Shown one piece after another: positions 1 to 8,404 of a DNA stretch of 64,000 nt; within the stretch, counting starts at the first letter, position 1; each line of letters begins with the position of its first letter. The DNA lies in NCBI RefSeq assembly GCF_900114435.1, contig NZ_FOZK01000004.1, positions 186,001 to 250,000 on the forward strand, written 5' to 3'. The stretch is from Halomicrobium zhouii (GTDB taxonomy: Archaea; Halobacteriota; Halobacteria; Halobacteriales; Haloarculaceae). The notes under the pieces were generated by a model. The model was not told the DNA's origin and did not search any database. It saw only the letters and a program-made list of their open reading frames with translations. The position numbers and the translations under genes were made by a program.

Positions 1-141
1 GCGTTGCTCGTGTTCGGCTGGTCCAGCTTCCGGTACCTCTTCTACGGCTTCGGGTTCGCGGTGTTCGCGAGCCTGCTGAGCGGGCTCTACCCGGCCTGGA
101 AGGCAGCCAACGACCGCCCGGTCGACGCGCTCAGGGGCTGA
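1..141 (+). CDS. FtsX-like ABC transporter permease, C-terminal end (partial)
   Basis: This is the last 46 codons of a gene that begins before the window. The frame is open from base 1 and ends with TGA at 139-141. A hydrophobic stretch leads into the segment SGLYPAWKAANDRPVDALRG. A final membrane helix followed by YPAWKAA and an ALR tail is typical of MacB/FtsX-type permeases, which work with an ATPase to export or extract substrates at the membrane. The substrate cannot be inferred from the fragment. Confidence 0.8.
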   Translation, partial: ALLVFGWSSFRYLFYGFGFAVFASLLSGLYPAWKAANDRPVDALRG

Positions 142-236
142 GCGAGCCGATTCCGGCCGGGATGTCGACGATAGCCGAACGCCAAACGTCCACCAGCGAC
201 CACAGGTCTATCCGGCTCCGGTGCCAAAAATGTAGA

Positions 237-836
237 ATGGCAGATAACAAATCGGGTCGAGACAAACAGGCCGACGACGAAGAGCGGCGCCAGCGGGAGC
301 GTGCTATCGAAACCGAGCTGGAACGCGGCGACGAACCCGAGCCGCCGGTCGACGAGGCGAACCTCGACGACGTCGAGTCGGACCTCGAGGCGGTGTCGTT
401 CCCGGCGACGGGGGCAGACGTCGTCGCGGCCATCGGCGACCGCGAGGTCGACGCGACCGACGAAAGCTACGCGGTCGCGGAGCTGGTCCCCGACTCGGAC
501 GCGGAGACGTTCGCGGCGCCCACCGACGTCCGGATCCGGGTCCAGCGACCGACGATCGCGACGGCCATGAAACGCGTCGTCGAAGCCACCGACCGACTGT
601 CCGGCGCGGACCTCGGCAGGTCACAGCGCGACGCCTACGAGAAGACGTTCCGGGAACTCGCGGCAATCGACGCGGACGACGACGACGAGGGAATCCGGGT
701 CATACGCGACTGGATCGTCGAGCAGATCCGCGAGAAGGAGAAGCTACCCGGATCCCGGGCAGTGCGCCGCGAAGCAGCGGATTTCTGCCGGTCGAACGGC
801 TACGAGGTCCGGGACGACGAGTGGCTCGGCGTCTAG
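237..836 (+). CDS. DUF5789-like haloarchaeal protein
   Basis: This encodes an acidic 199-residue soluble protein of unknown function. The frame is open upstream to 162, but the extra 25 residues are basic and unlike the rest, so the ATG at 237 (MADNKSGRDKQ) is preferred. The N-terminal third is charged and probably disordered. The C-terminal half contains RSQRDAYEKTFRELAAID and ends in NGYEVRDDEWLGV, which I recognise as the conserved part of the haloarchaeal DUF5789 family. No catalytic motif or membrane segment is seen. It stands alone between a permease on the same strand and a HalOD1 gene on the other. Confidence 0.75.
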   Translation: MADNKSGRDKQADDEERRQRERAIETELERGDEPEPPVDEANLDDVESDLEAVSFPATGADVVAAIGDREVDATDESYAVAELVPDSDAETFAAPTDVRIRVQRPTIATAMKRVVEATDRLSGADLGRSQRDAYEKTFRELAAIDADDDDEGIRVIRDWIVEQIREKEKLPGSRAVRREAADFCRSNGYEVRDDEWLGV

Positions 837-848
837 TCTGTCGGGCGG

Positions 849-1202
849 TCAGTCGAGCGCGGGCTGTTCGGTCGAGCGTTCGAGTCCATCGGCGTTCGAA
901 GACGTGACTGCGACCGTCCCGTAGCTGTACACGGTGATCTCGTCCTCGCCGACGGTAAACGAGACCGTGACGTCACCGTTGGTGCCACTCCGAACCCGGG
1001 TGAGCGAGTCGAGGGCGTCCGGGTCGACAGACTCGTAGAGCGGTGAGAGTTCGATCGGGGCGCAGTCCCGTACCGCAGACAGCAACGCGGTGACTGCCGC
1101 ACTCGCAGAGGTACGTTGCTGGTCGAACTCCGCCCTGTACGTCCCCGAGTCGCGGTCGAACGTCAGCGACTCCAGTTCGGTATTCGGATAAGTGGCGATC
1201 AA
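849..1202 (-). CDS. HalOD1 output-domain protein
   Basis: This is a 117-residue protein matching the HalOD1 output domain of haloarchaeal regulators. It has a charged N-terminal strand (RDSGTYRAEFDQQ), a helix, the segment ELSPLYESVDPDALDSL, and a C-terminal strand pair ending EITVYSYGTVAV. The frame is closed by a TAG only three codons upstream of a TTG at 1202, so TTG is the likely start. Stand-alone HalOD1 proteins are thought to be signalling outputs, but their partner is unknown. Two more HalOD1 genes lie at 12243-12539 and 19133-19417. Confidence 0.75.
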   Translation of the reverse strand: MIATYPNTELESLTFDRDSGTYRAEFDQQRTSASAAVTALLSAVRDCAPIELSPLYESVDPDALDSLTRVRSGTNGDVTVSFTVGEDEITVYSYGTVAVTSSNADGLERSTEQPALD

Positions 1203-1292
1203 AGGAATCTACTGTACTTAGAGACCGAACGCGGTTGATGAACTCCCCTGATTATACAGGAGGTTTTTACGAGTGGTCGACAGTTCACCAGG

Positions 1293-1934
1293 CTACGAGT
1301 TGACCAGCGTGCCGCCGATGAGGCGTCGGTGACCGCGACGGAGGCGCGAGGAGAGCGATTGCTGGCTGATCCCGAGTTCAGACGCCATCTCGTCGAGCGT
1401 CGTCTCGCGGGGTGAGTCGAAGTAGCCGCGTTCGTACGCCAGCACCAGTGCCTCCCGCTGGGCGTCCGTCAGTTCGATGCCGTCGCCCTTGACCGGGAGC
1501 AGCGCGTGGACGGCGGTAATCTCGATAGGGATGTCGTGTTCCTGGCAGAGCGTTCGGAACTCGCTGATCGCCGCCCGATCCTCCCCGCGAACCTCGAAGT
1601 CCCAGCCGTCGCTGGTCCCGACGCCCGTGAGAACGACGACGCTCGCCTCGGCGAGTGCACTCAGGATGCCGAAGTACTCAGACTCCCACTCCGCACGCAT
1701 GAGATATTCGCTATCGACGCTGTCGATGCGTTCGACATCGACGACGCCGGCGTGGGCCTCGAAGGCGGCTTCGACGTCGACCGCGTCCGCGCCACGAACC
1801 CAGAAGTACGGGATGATCATGGTCTCGTGGGGAATGAGCCGCTCCAGTTCGACTGTTACCGTCGGCAGGTTCTCGAAGATCGTTCCCAGCGGGAACTCGT
1901 CGGCCGGGCTGGTGAACTCCAGTACAGTCGCCAT
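1293..1934 (-). CDS. Bacterio-opsin-activator-like HTH transcriptional regulator
   Basis: This encodes a 213-residue regulator of the haloarchaeal Bat/HTH_10 family. Residues about 1-150 form the sensory-type N-terminal domain seen in these proteins (starting MATVLEFTSPADEFPLG). Residues about 155-210 form the HTH_10 domain, with LTDAQREALVLAYERGYFDSPRE followed by LDEMASELGISQQSLSSRLRRG. The open frame extends to 2030, but the added residues are arginine-rich and the family begins at MATVLEF, so 1934 is chosen. It probably acts as a DNA-binding activator whose regulon is unknown. An isolated copy of the origin-type repeat sits about 100 bp upstream. Confidence 0.85.
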   Translation of the reverse strand: MATVLEFTSPADEFPLGTIFENLPTVTVELERLIPHETMIIPYFWVRGADAVDVEAAFEAHAGVVDVERIDSVDSEYLMRAEWESEYFGILSALAEASVVVLTGVGTSDGWDFEVRGEDRAAISEFRTLCQEHDIPIEITAVHALLPVKGDGIELTDAQREALVLAYERGYFDSPRETTLDEMASELGISQQSLSSRLRRGHRRLIGGTLVNS

Positions 1935-2029
1935 GCGAGCGACTACGCTGCGGACACCGATAGTCCACGTGGGTGAGTCGCGTTCCCGGGTCACGGAACG
2001 CCGTGAAGCGAACCGTCGTGAACGACGCA

Positions 2030-2052
2030 CACACCCCGTGTGCGAAATGAAA
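2030..2052 (-). repeat. Isolated copy of the right-origin ORB-like repeat
   Basis: The forward strand reads CACCCCGTGTGCGAAATGA from 2032, with matching flanks on both sides. This is identical over its core to the copy at 9631-9653 in the right-hand origin. It lies alone, about 7.5 kb from that array, between the Bat-like gene and the xylanase gene. Confidence 0.8.
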
Positions 2053-2182
2053 CACCGGCCGGTGAGAAGAGGAGCGAAAGGGGGAACGAATTAGCAACCG
2101 GCGTGGGCGCCGAGCGTCGACTCCCGTGAGAGCGGTGGCGGCCCCGGATCATGGAGCGTTCCGTTCGGGGCCGGCCGGGCCG

Positions 2183-5100
2183 TCAGTTCTCCTCTTCCTC
2201 GCTCGTCGACCGGGTCAGATACCGACCGACGCCGATCAGGCCGGCGACGGCCGAGGCGACGCCCATGCCGGGGCCGGACTCGTCTGTCACCTCGGTCGCG
2301 GTCGATTCGTCGGTCTCCTGGGCCGGCGGCGCGCCGCCCGGAGTCGGCGACGGCGTCGCAGTCGATTCCTCGGTGGCAGTCGACGTCGCCGTCGGGGTTG
2401 GCGACGCCGTCGGCGTCGCCGTCGAGTCGGAGCTGGAACGTGAATCGTCGTGGTCATCGTCGTCGTCGGAACTGGAGCGGTACGCGTCCATCAGGTCGAC
2501 GTCCGGCTCCTCAGGCGGCTCGTAGCTCGTCGAGACGTCGACCTCGACGGTGCCCGTGTCGTCGGAGACCGTTGCGTACTTCGTCGTCTCCTCGTCGTCG
2601 ACGGTGACGATGATCGCGTACTCGCCCTTGAACGCTCCCGAGACGGCGAGCGAGCCCTCGCCGTCCGTCGCGCCGGTCTCGTTCGTCCACCACTGGTTGA
2701 ACACGAGGTCTTTGTACTTCGCGAGCGCCGGCTTGGGGTTCCACTCGGCGTCGAAGAACGGCGCGTCGTCCCGCCAGTGGTAGGCGTCGTTTATCCCCCA
2801 CACGTCGAACTCCGCGACGGCTTCGTGGCTGAACGCCATCTTCAGGAACTGGTAGAAGTAGGTTCCCTTGTCCTCGTCCGACCAGTCGCCGTCGGTCATG
2901 TCCAGCTCGGAAATCCGGAGGTCCACGTCGTACTGGGCGTACTGGTTGAACGTCTCCATGAGCCTGACCGGCGAGAGCGTGGTGGACTCGTCGCTAAAGT
3001 GCGACTGCATCCCGGCGATGTCGAGGCCCGCGTCCTGGTTCGCGAGGAATTCGATCTGGGACTCGTACTTGGTCTGCTTGCCGCCGTAGTTCCCGGTCAG
3101 CACGCTGTAGTCGTTGACCGCGAGCGACGTGCCCTCCGGCGCGGCGTCGCGGGCGGTCTGGTACCACGACGCCAGCGTGTCTGCGGTGAGGTACGCGTGG
3201 TCGCCGTCGGGCGTTTCGAGCAGGCCCGCGTCGTCGACGTCTTTCCCGTCGATGGCGGCCAGGAGGCCCGGCTTGTGGATGTGTTCGTTAGCGACCTCCC
3301 AGTCGTCGATGTAGTCGCCGTAATACTGGATGATCTCCTCGAGGTGCTCGTGCGTGCGTTCTTCGACGTATTCGGGGTCGAGTTCGGGGTCGGTGACGTT
3401 GCCGTCCTCGAACTCTACGCCCATCGCTCGCACGACGTCCATCGGGACCGCCCAGTTGCTGACGTCGCCCCACAGGGCCACGTGCCCGCGGACGTCGAGT
3501 CCGTTCTCGATGGCCCACTGGGTCCCGTAGTCGGCGGTGTACTTCTCTTCCTCCCAGAACCGCCACTTGTGCGCGTTCTCGAGGACGACCGTGTTGAACA
3601 GGTGTGGGATCTTCTCCCGGAACGTGTCTCCGGACTCCGTGTTCTCGACGAGGTGGGCGGCGTCGAGCGCCGTCCCGAAGTCGAACTCGTGTTCGTGCAT
3701 CGCGACCTGGACGTCCGCGTCGGAGACGGCGTTGCCGTCGCCGTCGACGACGTCCACCGAGAAGTCGGTCGTGCGGATGCTGTCGATGCGTGCGTCCGCG
3801 TTCGCCTCCCAGTTCTCGTTTCGCTCGTCCTCCCAGACCGGCAGGTCGGAGGTCGAGAGGTCCTGGCTGAAGTACAGCAGTGCCAGGCCACCGATGTCGA
3901 CGGTCTGGACGTCAGCACCGAGCCAGAACTCGGTCCACCAGGACTCGCCCTCGGCCGTCGGGTCGGACGCGTCACCAGCCTCGATCGGGAAGTAGTACCG
4001 TTTCCACTGCTGGCCGACCGAGGGATTGTTCTTCACGGTGAAGTCGGCGGACGAATCGGCCGAGTACCCCGTCTTGTAGGTGACATCGGCGCGTGAATTG
4101 TTGGGCGTCCGGAGGTACGCGACACCGAGCAGGACGTCCCCGCTCGAAATCGCTTGCTCAGGCACCTCGCCCTTGAAGGAGATGGCGTAATCGTTGCTGG
4201 GGTTCTGGGTGACGTCGAACCGGGCCGCCTCCGAGAACGGGACACCATCGCCGCTGACGTCGAGCGGGCGCGTCTTGTCACCGTATTCGCCCATGTCGAC
4301 GTCGTACGCCGCGAACGTGTCCGCTTCGTTGTTCGCGTAGACGAACTTCCCTGGCGAGAGTTCCATCGCGCTCAGGTCGTCGACCAGCGTCGAGTAGTAC
4401 TGGTCGTCGACGGCCGGCCACTCGGTGATGTCCTCGCCGCCGCCGCTGCCTGGAACACCACTTGGGAGCGAGTTGACGTCGGCATCTTGACCGAAGTCGA
4501 TCAGTGCGACGCCGCCGACCTCGACTGTCTGCTGCTGGAATCCGAGCTGGAACTGGACGTATGCATTGTCGGCATCGGAGTCCGTTCCGAATTCTATCGG
4601 GAAGTAGTAGCGCGTCCACTCGGAGGAAATCGTCGGCGATGTCGGTCCCTGATTATGGTTTCCGCTGTCGTTGCTGTCGACCGCGTGGAACTCGGCAATC
4701 GGACTATCCGACGGCGAGCGAAGGTATGCGACACCCAGCATGACGTCGCCCGCAGAGACCGCTCTAGGGAGCGTAGCGTACAGTTGAACGTCCCAGGGAT
4801 TGGCAGGCGACGACGTGATCTCGTACGCCCTCGCCTCCGCAAAGGGGGCGCCCTCCGCAGCCACGTCGATCGATGAGACCGAGCCGAAGTCTCCGGCTGT
4901 CTCGTAGAAGGTGTTTCGCGCAGCCGTTTCGCTCGTACCGTAGACGAACTCTCCCGAGGGAAGGCCCATCTCGCTCAGGTCGTCAGTCAGGTGGTCGTAG
5001 TACGGATCGACGAAGGTTCCTTGGGGTCCACGCGGGAGATCCCCGTAAGCAGCATTCTGGCCGAAGTTCAGGAGTGCAAACCCACCGACATCGACGGTTT

Positions 5101-5740
5101 GCTGGTCGAACCCGAGCCAGAACTGTACGTTCTGACCGGAACCGCTCGCATATTCAATTGGGCAATAGTATCGCTGCCACTCGGCCCCGATGTCGGGTTG
5201 CCACAGCGAGATATTGTTGGAGTTGGACGCGTAGAATTCGCCCGTGACGTTGCCCGCTGGGGCCCGGAGGTAGACAACTGCGAGCATCGCATCGTTCTCT
5301 TGAATTTCCGATGCAACGGTATCGGGAACATCAGCTTTGTATGCGACGTTCGTCTTCGCTTCGGGAGACGACGTGATATCGAACCGGGTCGCCTGCGTGA
5401 ACGGAACGTCGTCACCACTCACGTCGAGCGAACGGTCTACCGTTCCGTTTCCGCTAATATACGCGGAAACGTTATCGCTACTCCACGTATCGGCTTCGTT
5501 GTCGGCGAAAACGAACTCCGCTTCCGGGAGCCCCTGTCCGTTCTTGAGATCGTCGACGAGCGTCTGGTAGTACGGATCACCACCCGTATCCCACGTGTCC
5601 GGAGTCGCTGCGCTCGCGATTCCGGTCGCCGAACTTGCGATTCCACCCGCGACGCCGGCTGCTCCTATCGAACGCAGGAACGGACGACGCCCCACCCGAA
5701 GACGATCAGTTTCCTGATCATCCTGATCTGTATTCCGCAT
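2183..5740 (-). CDS. Secreted GH10 endo-1,4-beta-xylanase with three accessory modules
   Basis: This 1185-residue exported enzyme should hydrolyse beta-1,4-xylan outside the cell. A twin-arginine signal is present (RRPFLRS, residues 18-24, then an Ala/Gly-rich core). Three related modules follow at about 57-237, 247-427 and 448-633. Each starts with YYxxLxDDL and ends with a VxxGGxALxxFxQ pattern, resembling CBM4/9-type carbohydrate-binding folds. The GH10 domain covers about 650-1020, with the acid/base Glu819 in DWEVANE and the nucleophile Glu945 in RISELDM. A Ser/Thr/Pro-rich linker leads to a PGMG-hydrophobic-Arg tail near 1157-1180, resembling a PGF-CTERM sorting signal for archaeosortase. 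The gene is monocistronic with an AT-rich upstream region. The GH10 call is firm; binding specificity of the modules is unknown. Confidence 0.92.
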   Translation of the reverse strand: MRNTDQDDQETDRLRVGRRPFLRSIGAAGVAGGIASSATGIASAATPDTWDTGGDPYYQTLVDDLKNGQGLPEAEFVFADNEADTWSSDNVSAYISGNGTVDRSLDVSGDDVPFTQATRFDITSSPEAKTNVAYKADVPDTVASEIQENDAMLAVVYLRAPAGNVTGEFYASNSNNISLWQPDIGAEWQRYYCPIEYASGSGQNVQFWLGFDQQTVDVGGFALLNFGQNAAYGDLPRGPQGTFVDPYYDHLTDDLSEMGLPSGEFVYGTSETAARNTFYETAGDFGSVSSIDVAAEGAPFAEARAYEITSSPANPWDVQLYATLPRAVSAGDVMLGVAYLRSPSDSPIAEFHAVDSNDSGNHNQGPTSPTISSEWTRYYFPIEFGTDSDADNAYVQFQLGFQQQTVEVGGVALIDFGQDADVNSLPSGVPGSGGGEDITEWPAVDDQYYSTLVDDLSAMELSPGKFVYANNEADTFAAYDVDMGEYGDKTRPLDVSGDGVPFSEAARFDVTQNPSNDYAISFKGEVPEQAISSGDVLLGVAYLRTPNNSRADVTYKTGYSADSSADFTVKNNPSVGQQWKRYYFPIEAGDASDPTAEGESWWTEFWLGADVQTVDIGGLALLYFSQDLSTSDLPVWEDERNENWEANADARIDSIRTTDFSVDVVDGDGNAVSDADVQVAMHEHEFDFGTALDAAHLVENTESGDTFREKIPHLFNTVVLENAHKWRFWEEEKYTADYGTQWAIENGLDVRGHVALWGDVSNWAVPMDVVRAMGVEFEDGNVTDPELDPEYVEERTHEHLEEIIQYYGDYIDDWEVANEHIHKPGLLAAIDGKDVDDAGLLETPDGDHAYLTADTLASWYQTARDAAPEGTSLAVNDYSVLTGNYGGKQTKYESQIEFLANQDAGLDIAGMQSHFSDESTTLSPVRLMETFNQYAQYDVDLRISELDMTDGDWSDEDKGTYFYQFLKMAFSHEAVAEFDVWGINDAYHWRDDAPFFDAEWNPKPALAKYKDLVFNQWWTNETGATDGEGSLAVSGAFKGEYAIIVTVDDEETTKYATVSDDTGTVEVDVSTSYEPPEEPDVDLMDAYRSSSDDDDDHDDSRSSSDSTATPTASPTPTATSTATEESTATPSPTPGGAPPAQETDESTATEVTDESGPGMGVASAVAGLIGVGRYLTRSTSEEEEN

Positions 5741-6547
5741 TGATTCGGAAGTACATCTCCCTATAACCAGTTATAAAACTTATCAAAATTTTGTGATAAT
5801 GAGGGCACACTCATGATAATTCAGATTAAATTGCATACCAATAATTGGCGATTCGTCCGTTACGGGTTCGTAGAAGCATGTTTCACGGTATTTGTTTATT
5901 AATATATGAAGAGTAGTCTATGAACGTATTCGGCTGATTCGTATCGATCCCGGCCAAGTTTTAGTATTGAAATCGTCAACACCGCTCAAACAATTCCTTT
6001 CCCGGTTTAAGCGCCGGATTTTAGGTAGCTGATCTGGTTCGTGAGATACGTTCGACGCGTTTCGAGGGCGGACGTCTCCACCCGGATCGAGAGTTCACTC
6101 GGCACGATCCCGCCTCGGCCATCGAAGGTCGTTCGGATCCAGATCCGACACGGACGGGAGAAGCGCGCACGCGTGGTGAATCCCTCATCTCGTCGTCACT
6201 GTTAGTGAACACGAATCAGATCGTATGGCGATATCCGAGTCCTGGTCGTCTGCGAGTGGAGCGCGGATGAGGCGGATAACACGGGAGGGAGCACCGTCTC
6301 GATAGCGGGGAGTGTCGAGGGCAGCTCTCACGAGTTCACGCTACGAGGTCGAAGGAGTCGATGCAAATAGTCGTTGCAAACGATCGTTTGTAACACCCAT
6401 TACAAACGATGGCGCGGCTGTGAAACTGCCTCTAGTCGTGATACAGTGGCATCGGCGGCGTCCCCCCGATAGGTACAGTTGGGGCACGTTTCGTCGATTG
6501 TACCAGAAAAATTAATTTCAATCCCAGTGGCTTATTATTTGTCTAAC
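5741..6547. other. Intergenic region, AT-rich, divergent promoters
   Basis: No convincing gene is seen in these 800 bases. The part next to the xylanase gene is AT-rich (TTTTATAA on the minus strand near 5775-5785, a likely TATA box). The part next to the Tat-secreted gene has AATTAATTT and TTATTATTT stretches near 6510-6540 that probably hold its promoter. The low GC contrasts with the surrounding coding DNA. Confidence 0.5.
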
Positions 6548-7084
6548 ATGAAGAGCGAACGAGGCGGCGAGCGAGAGGAGGGCGAATCGAATTCGAAACA
6601 CCGGCGGGACGTACTCCGGCTGGGCGCCGGCGCGGCAGCCGCCGCAGTCGCAGTGCCAGCGCTCAGTGGCCAGGCTGCTGCACACTACCCGGACGAGCTT
6701 TCCGTCGACGTCAAACCGCACAGTGACGAGAACCGGATCGCGCAGCAGGGACACGGCTTCGTCCCGGTGGCGGTCGGCCAGACGGACGAGTTCGACCCGA
6801 CGAGTGAACCGGTTCGGTACCGGTTCGGAGCACCAGACGTCGTCAGCGACGGTGGCGGTGCACGACCGGTCCACGACGGCTATCCCCTGGACGTCGACGG
6901 CGACGGACGAGAGGACCTCCTCTTGCTGTTCCCAACCTGGCACGCCGGGTTCGACGGTGACGAATCCGAGGCCCGCCTCGAGTGGGAACGGGACGAATCC
7001 GGTGAGCACGGCCTCTCCGGAACCGATAGCGTGACTGTCGTCGGCCACCCGGAATGGAAACGAGGCGGGCACGGCGGCGAGTAG
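6548..7084 (+). CDS. Small Tat-exported protein of unknown function
   Basis: This encodes a 178-residue protein with a twin-arginine signal (RRDVLRLG followed by an Ala-rich hydrophobic core and a probable cleavage after GQAAA). The mature part is acidic, begins HYPDELSVDVKPHSDENRI, and contains DVDGDGREDLLLLF, a DxDxDG segment that could bind calcium. The upstream frame is open to 6479, but the ATG at 6548 places the Tat motif in the normal position. No enzymatic motif is recognised. It is probably a secreted or surface-bound haloarchaeal protein. Confidence 0.75.
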   Translation: MKSERGGEREEGESNSKHRRDVLRLGAGAAAAAVAVPALSGQAAAHYPDELSVDVKPHSDENRIAQQGHGFVPVAVGQTDEFDPTSEPVRYRFGAPDVVSDGGGARPVHDGYPLDVDGDGREDLLLLFPTWHAGFDGDESEARLEWERDESGEHGLSGTDSVTVVGHPEWKRGGHGGE

Positions 7085-7123
7085 CGAACCGACGGTCGAC
7101 CGGGGCGATCGGCGTCTATCGCG

Positions 7124-8371
7124 TCACTGATCGACGTCGACGCGCGCGGGGTCGGGGTCCATCTTGAAGACGACGCTGGGCTCCCAGAGAAGCCGATGTT
7201 CCTTGTACGTCCCCTTCCCCATCCCGCCGTGTTCCTGGTTCGACTCGGTGACTTCGAGGAAGGCGAGTTCGCTGAGGAGCCCGCGGACCGTGTCGGTCGT
7301 CAGGTCGTCCGTTCCCTCCGACTCGCAGACCTTCCGGTAGACGTCGTAGATGACGGTGGTCCGGAACCAGTCGCGGTCGTCGGGCGTCTTCGACGTGAGG
7401 TTGGCGAGCGCGTAGAGGACGTACTTGCTGTGGGGTGGGAGTCCGGCGATGAGTTCTTTGAGACGCTCGACCTCGGCCTGTTCCTGGGCGAGTTCGAGGT
7501 GGTCCTCCCTGACCTCGCCGACGCCGTTGTTCTTGGCGTAGTCGCCGGCGTGACGAAGGAGGCGGATCGCTTTGCGTGCGTCCCCGTGTCGCTGGGCCGC
7601 GAGCGCCGCCGTCTTCGGGATGACGCCCGGTTCCAGGACCCCTTCCTGGAACGCGTCCTTGCGGTTTTCGAGAATCTGGCGCAGCTGCTCGCCGTCGTAG
7701 GGGTCGAAGATGAACTCGTTGTGCCCGAGGCTGCTCTTGACGCGTTCGGTCATCTGCTCGCGGAAGTTGACCTTGTTCGAGATGGAGATGATACCGATGG
7801 GGACGTCGACTTTCCCGGCCTCGCGGGCACGTGAGAGTAACATCAGGACGTTGTCGTCGCCGAGCCGGTCGACTTCGTCGAGCGTGATCAGCGCGGCGTC
7901 GTACTCGCGGTCTAAGATCTCCCAGAGTCGGTTGTAGTACTCGTTGGTCGAGATACCGCGCGTCGGCACCTTGACGCCGGTGCCCGGGCGGTTGACGCTG
8001 TCGGCGACCGTCTGGATGGTGTCCGCCTCTCCCTTTGCCTGCGCGCAATCGACGGTGACAGTCGCGAGGCGATTGCCACGGCGCTCGGCCTCGTCACGAG
8101 CGCGTTCCATGACGTGATTCGCGACGAGTGACTTTCCCGACCCGGTCTTGCCGTACAGGATGACGGAGTTCGGCGGGACGCCCGTCACGGCCGGACCGAC
8201 CTCGTTGGCCAGCTCCCGGATGTGGTCGTCGCGACCGACGATCCGGTTCTGGTCCGGGACGTGGTCGATGTTCAGTAGCTCACGGTTCGCGAAGACGTCG
8301 TTCCCGCCGCCAGCGTCCACGTCGCTGAAGAGGTTGTCACCCCCGGATCCCCCGTCGCTCCCCTCGTTCAT
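7124..8371 (-). CDS. orc: Orc1/Cdc6 replication initiator A
   Basis: This is a 415-residue initiator ATPase that binds origin repeats and promotes origin opening and MCM loading. It has Walker A GKTGSGKS (residues 74-81), Walker B LITLDEVD (161-168), the Cdc6-type HGDARKAIRLLRHAG sensor-2 region, and a C-terminal winged helix. The frame stays open to 8494, but that extension would run through an origin repeat, so the ATG at 8371 is chosen. A TTTTTGAA element lies about 27 nt upstream, implying a leaderless transcript. A repeat copy at 8413-8425 directly abuts this promoter, which would allow autoregulation. It is divergent from the second orc gene at 10519. Confidence 0.93.
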   Translation of the reverse strand: MNEGSDGGSGGDNLFSDVDAGGGNDVFANRELLNIDHVPDQNRIVGRDDHIRELANEVGPAVTGVPPNSVILYGKTGSGKSLVANHVMERARDEAERRGNRLATVTVDCAQAKGEADTIQTVADSVNRPGTGVKVPTRGISTNEYYNRLWEILDREYDAALITLDEVDRLGDDNVLMLLSRAREAGKVDVPIGIISISNKVNFREQMTERVKSSLGHNEFIFDPYDGEQLRQILENRKDAFQEGVLEPGVIPKTAALAAQRHGDARKAIRLLRHAGDYAKNNGVGEVREDHLELAQEQAEVERLKELIAGLPPHSKYVLYALANLTSKTPDDRDWFRTTVIYDVYRKVCESEGTDDLTTDTVRGLLSELAFLEVTESNQEHGGMGKGTYKEHRLLWEPSVVFKMDPDPARVDVDQ

Positions 8372-8404
8372 ACAGACGCTATCCACGACCACATTCAAAA
8401 ACGT

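Noticed and set aside
2450-4096. 548-codon frame on the plus strand
   Set aside because: It is the antisense shadow of the xylanase gene. Its valine/arginine-rich composition is typical of such shadows in GC-rich DNA, and the minus-strand frame has clear GH10 motifs.
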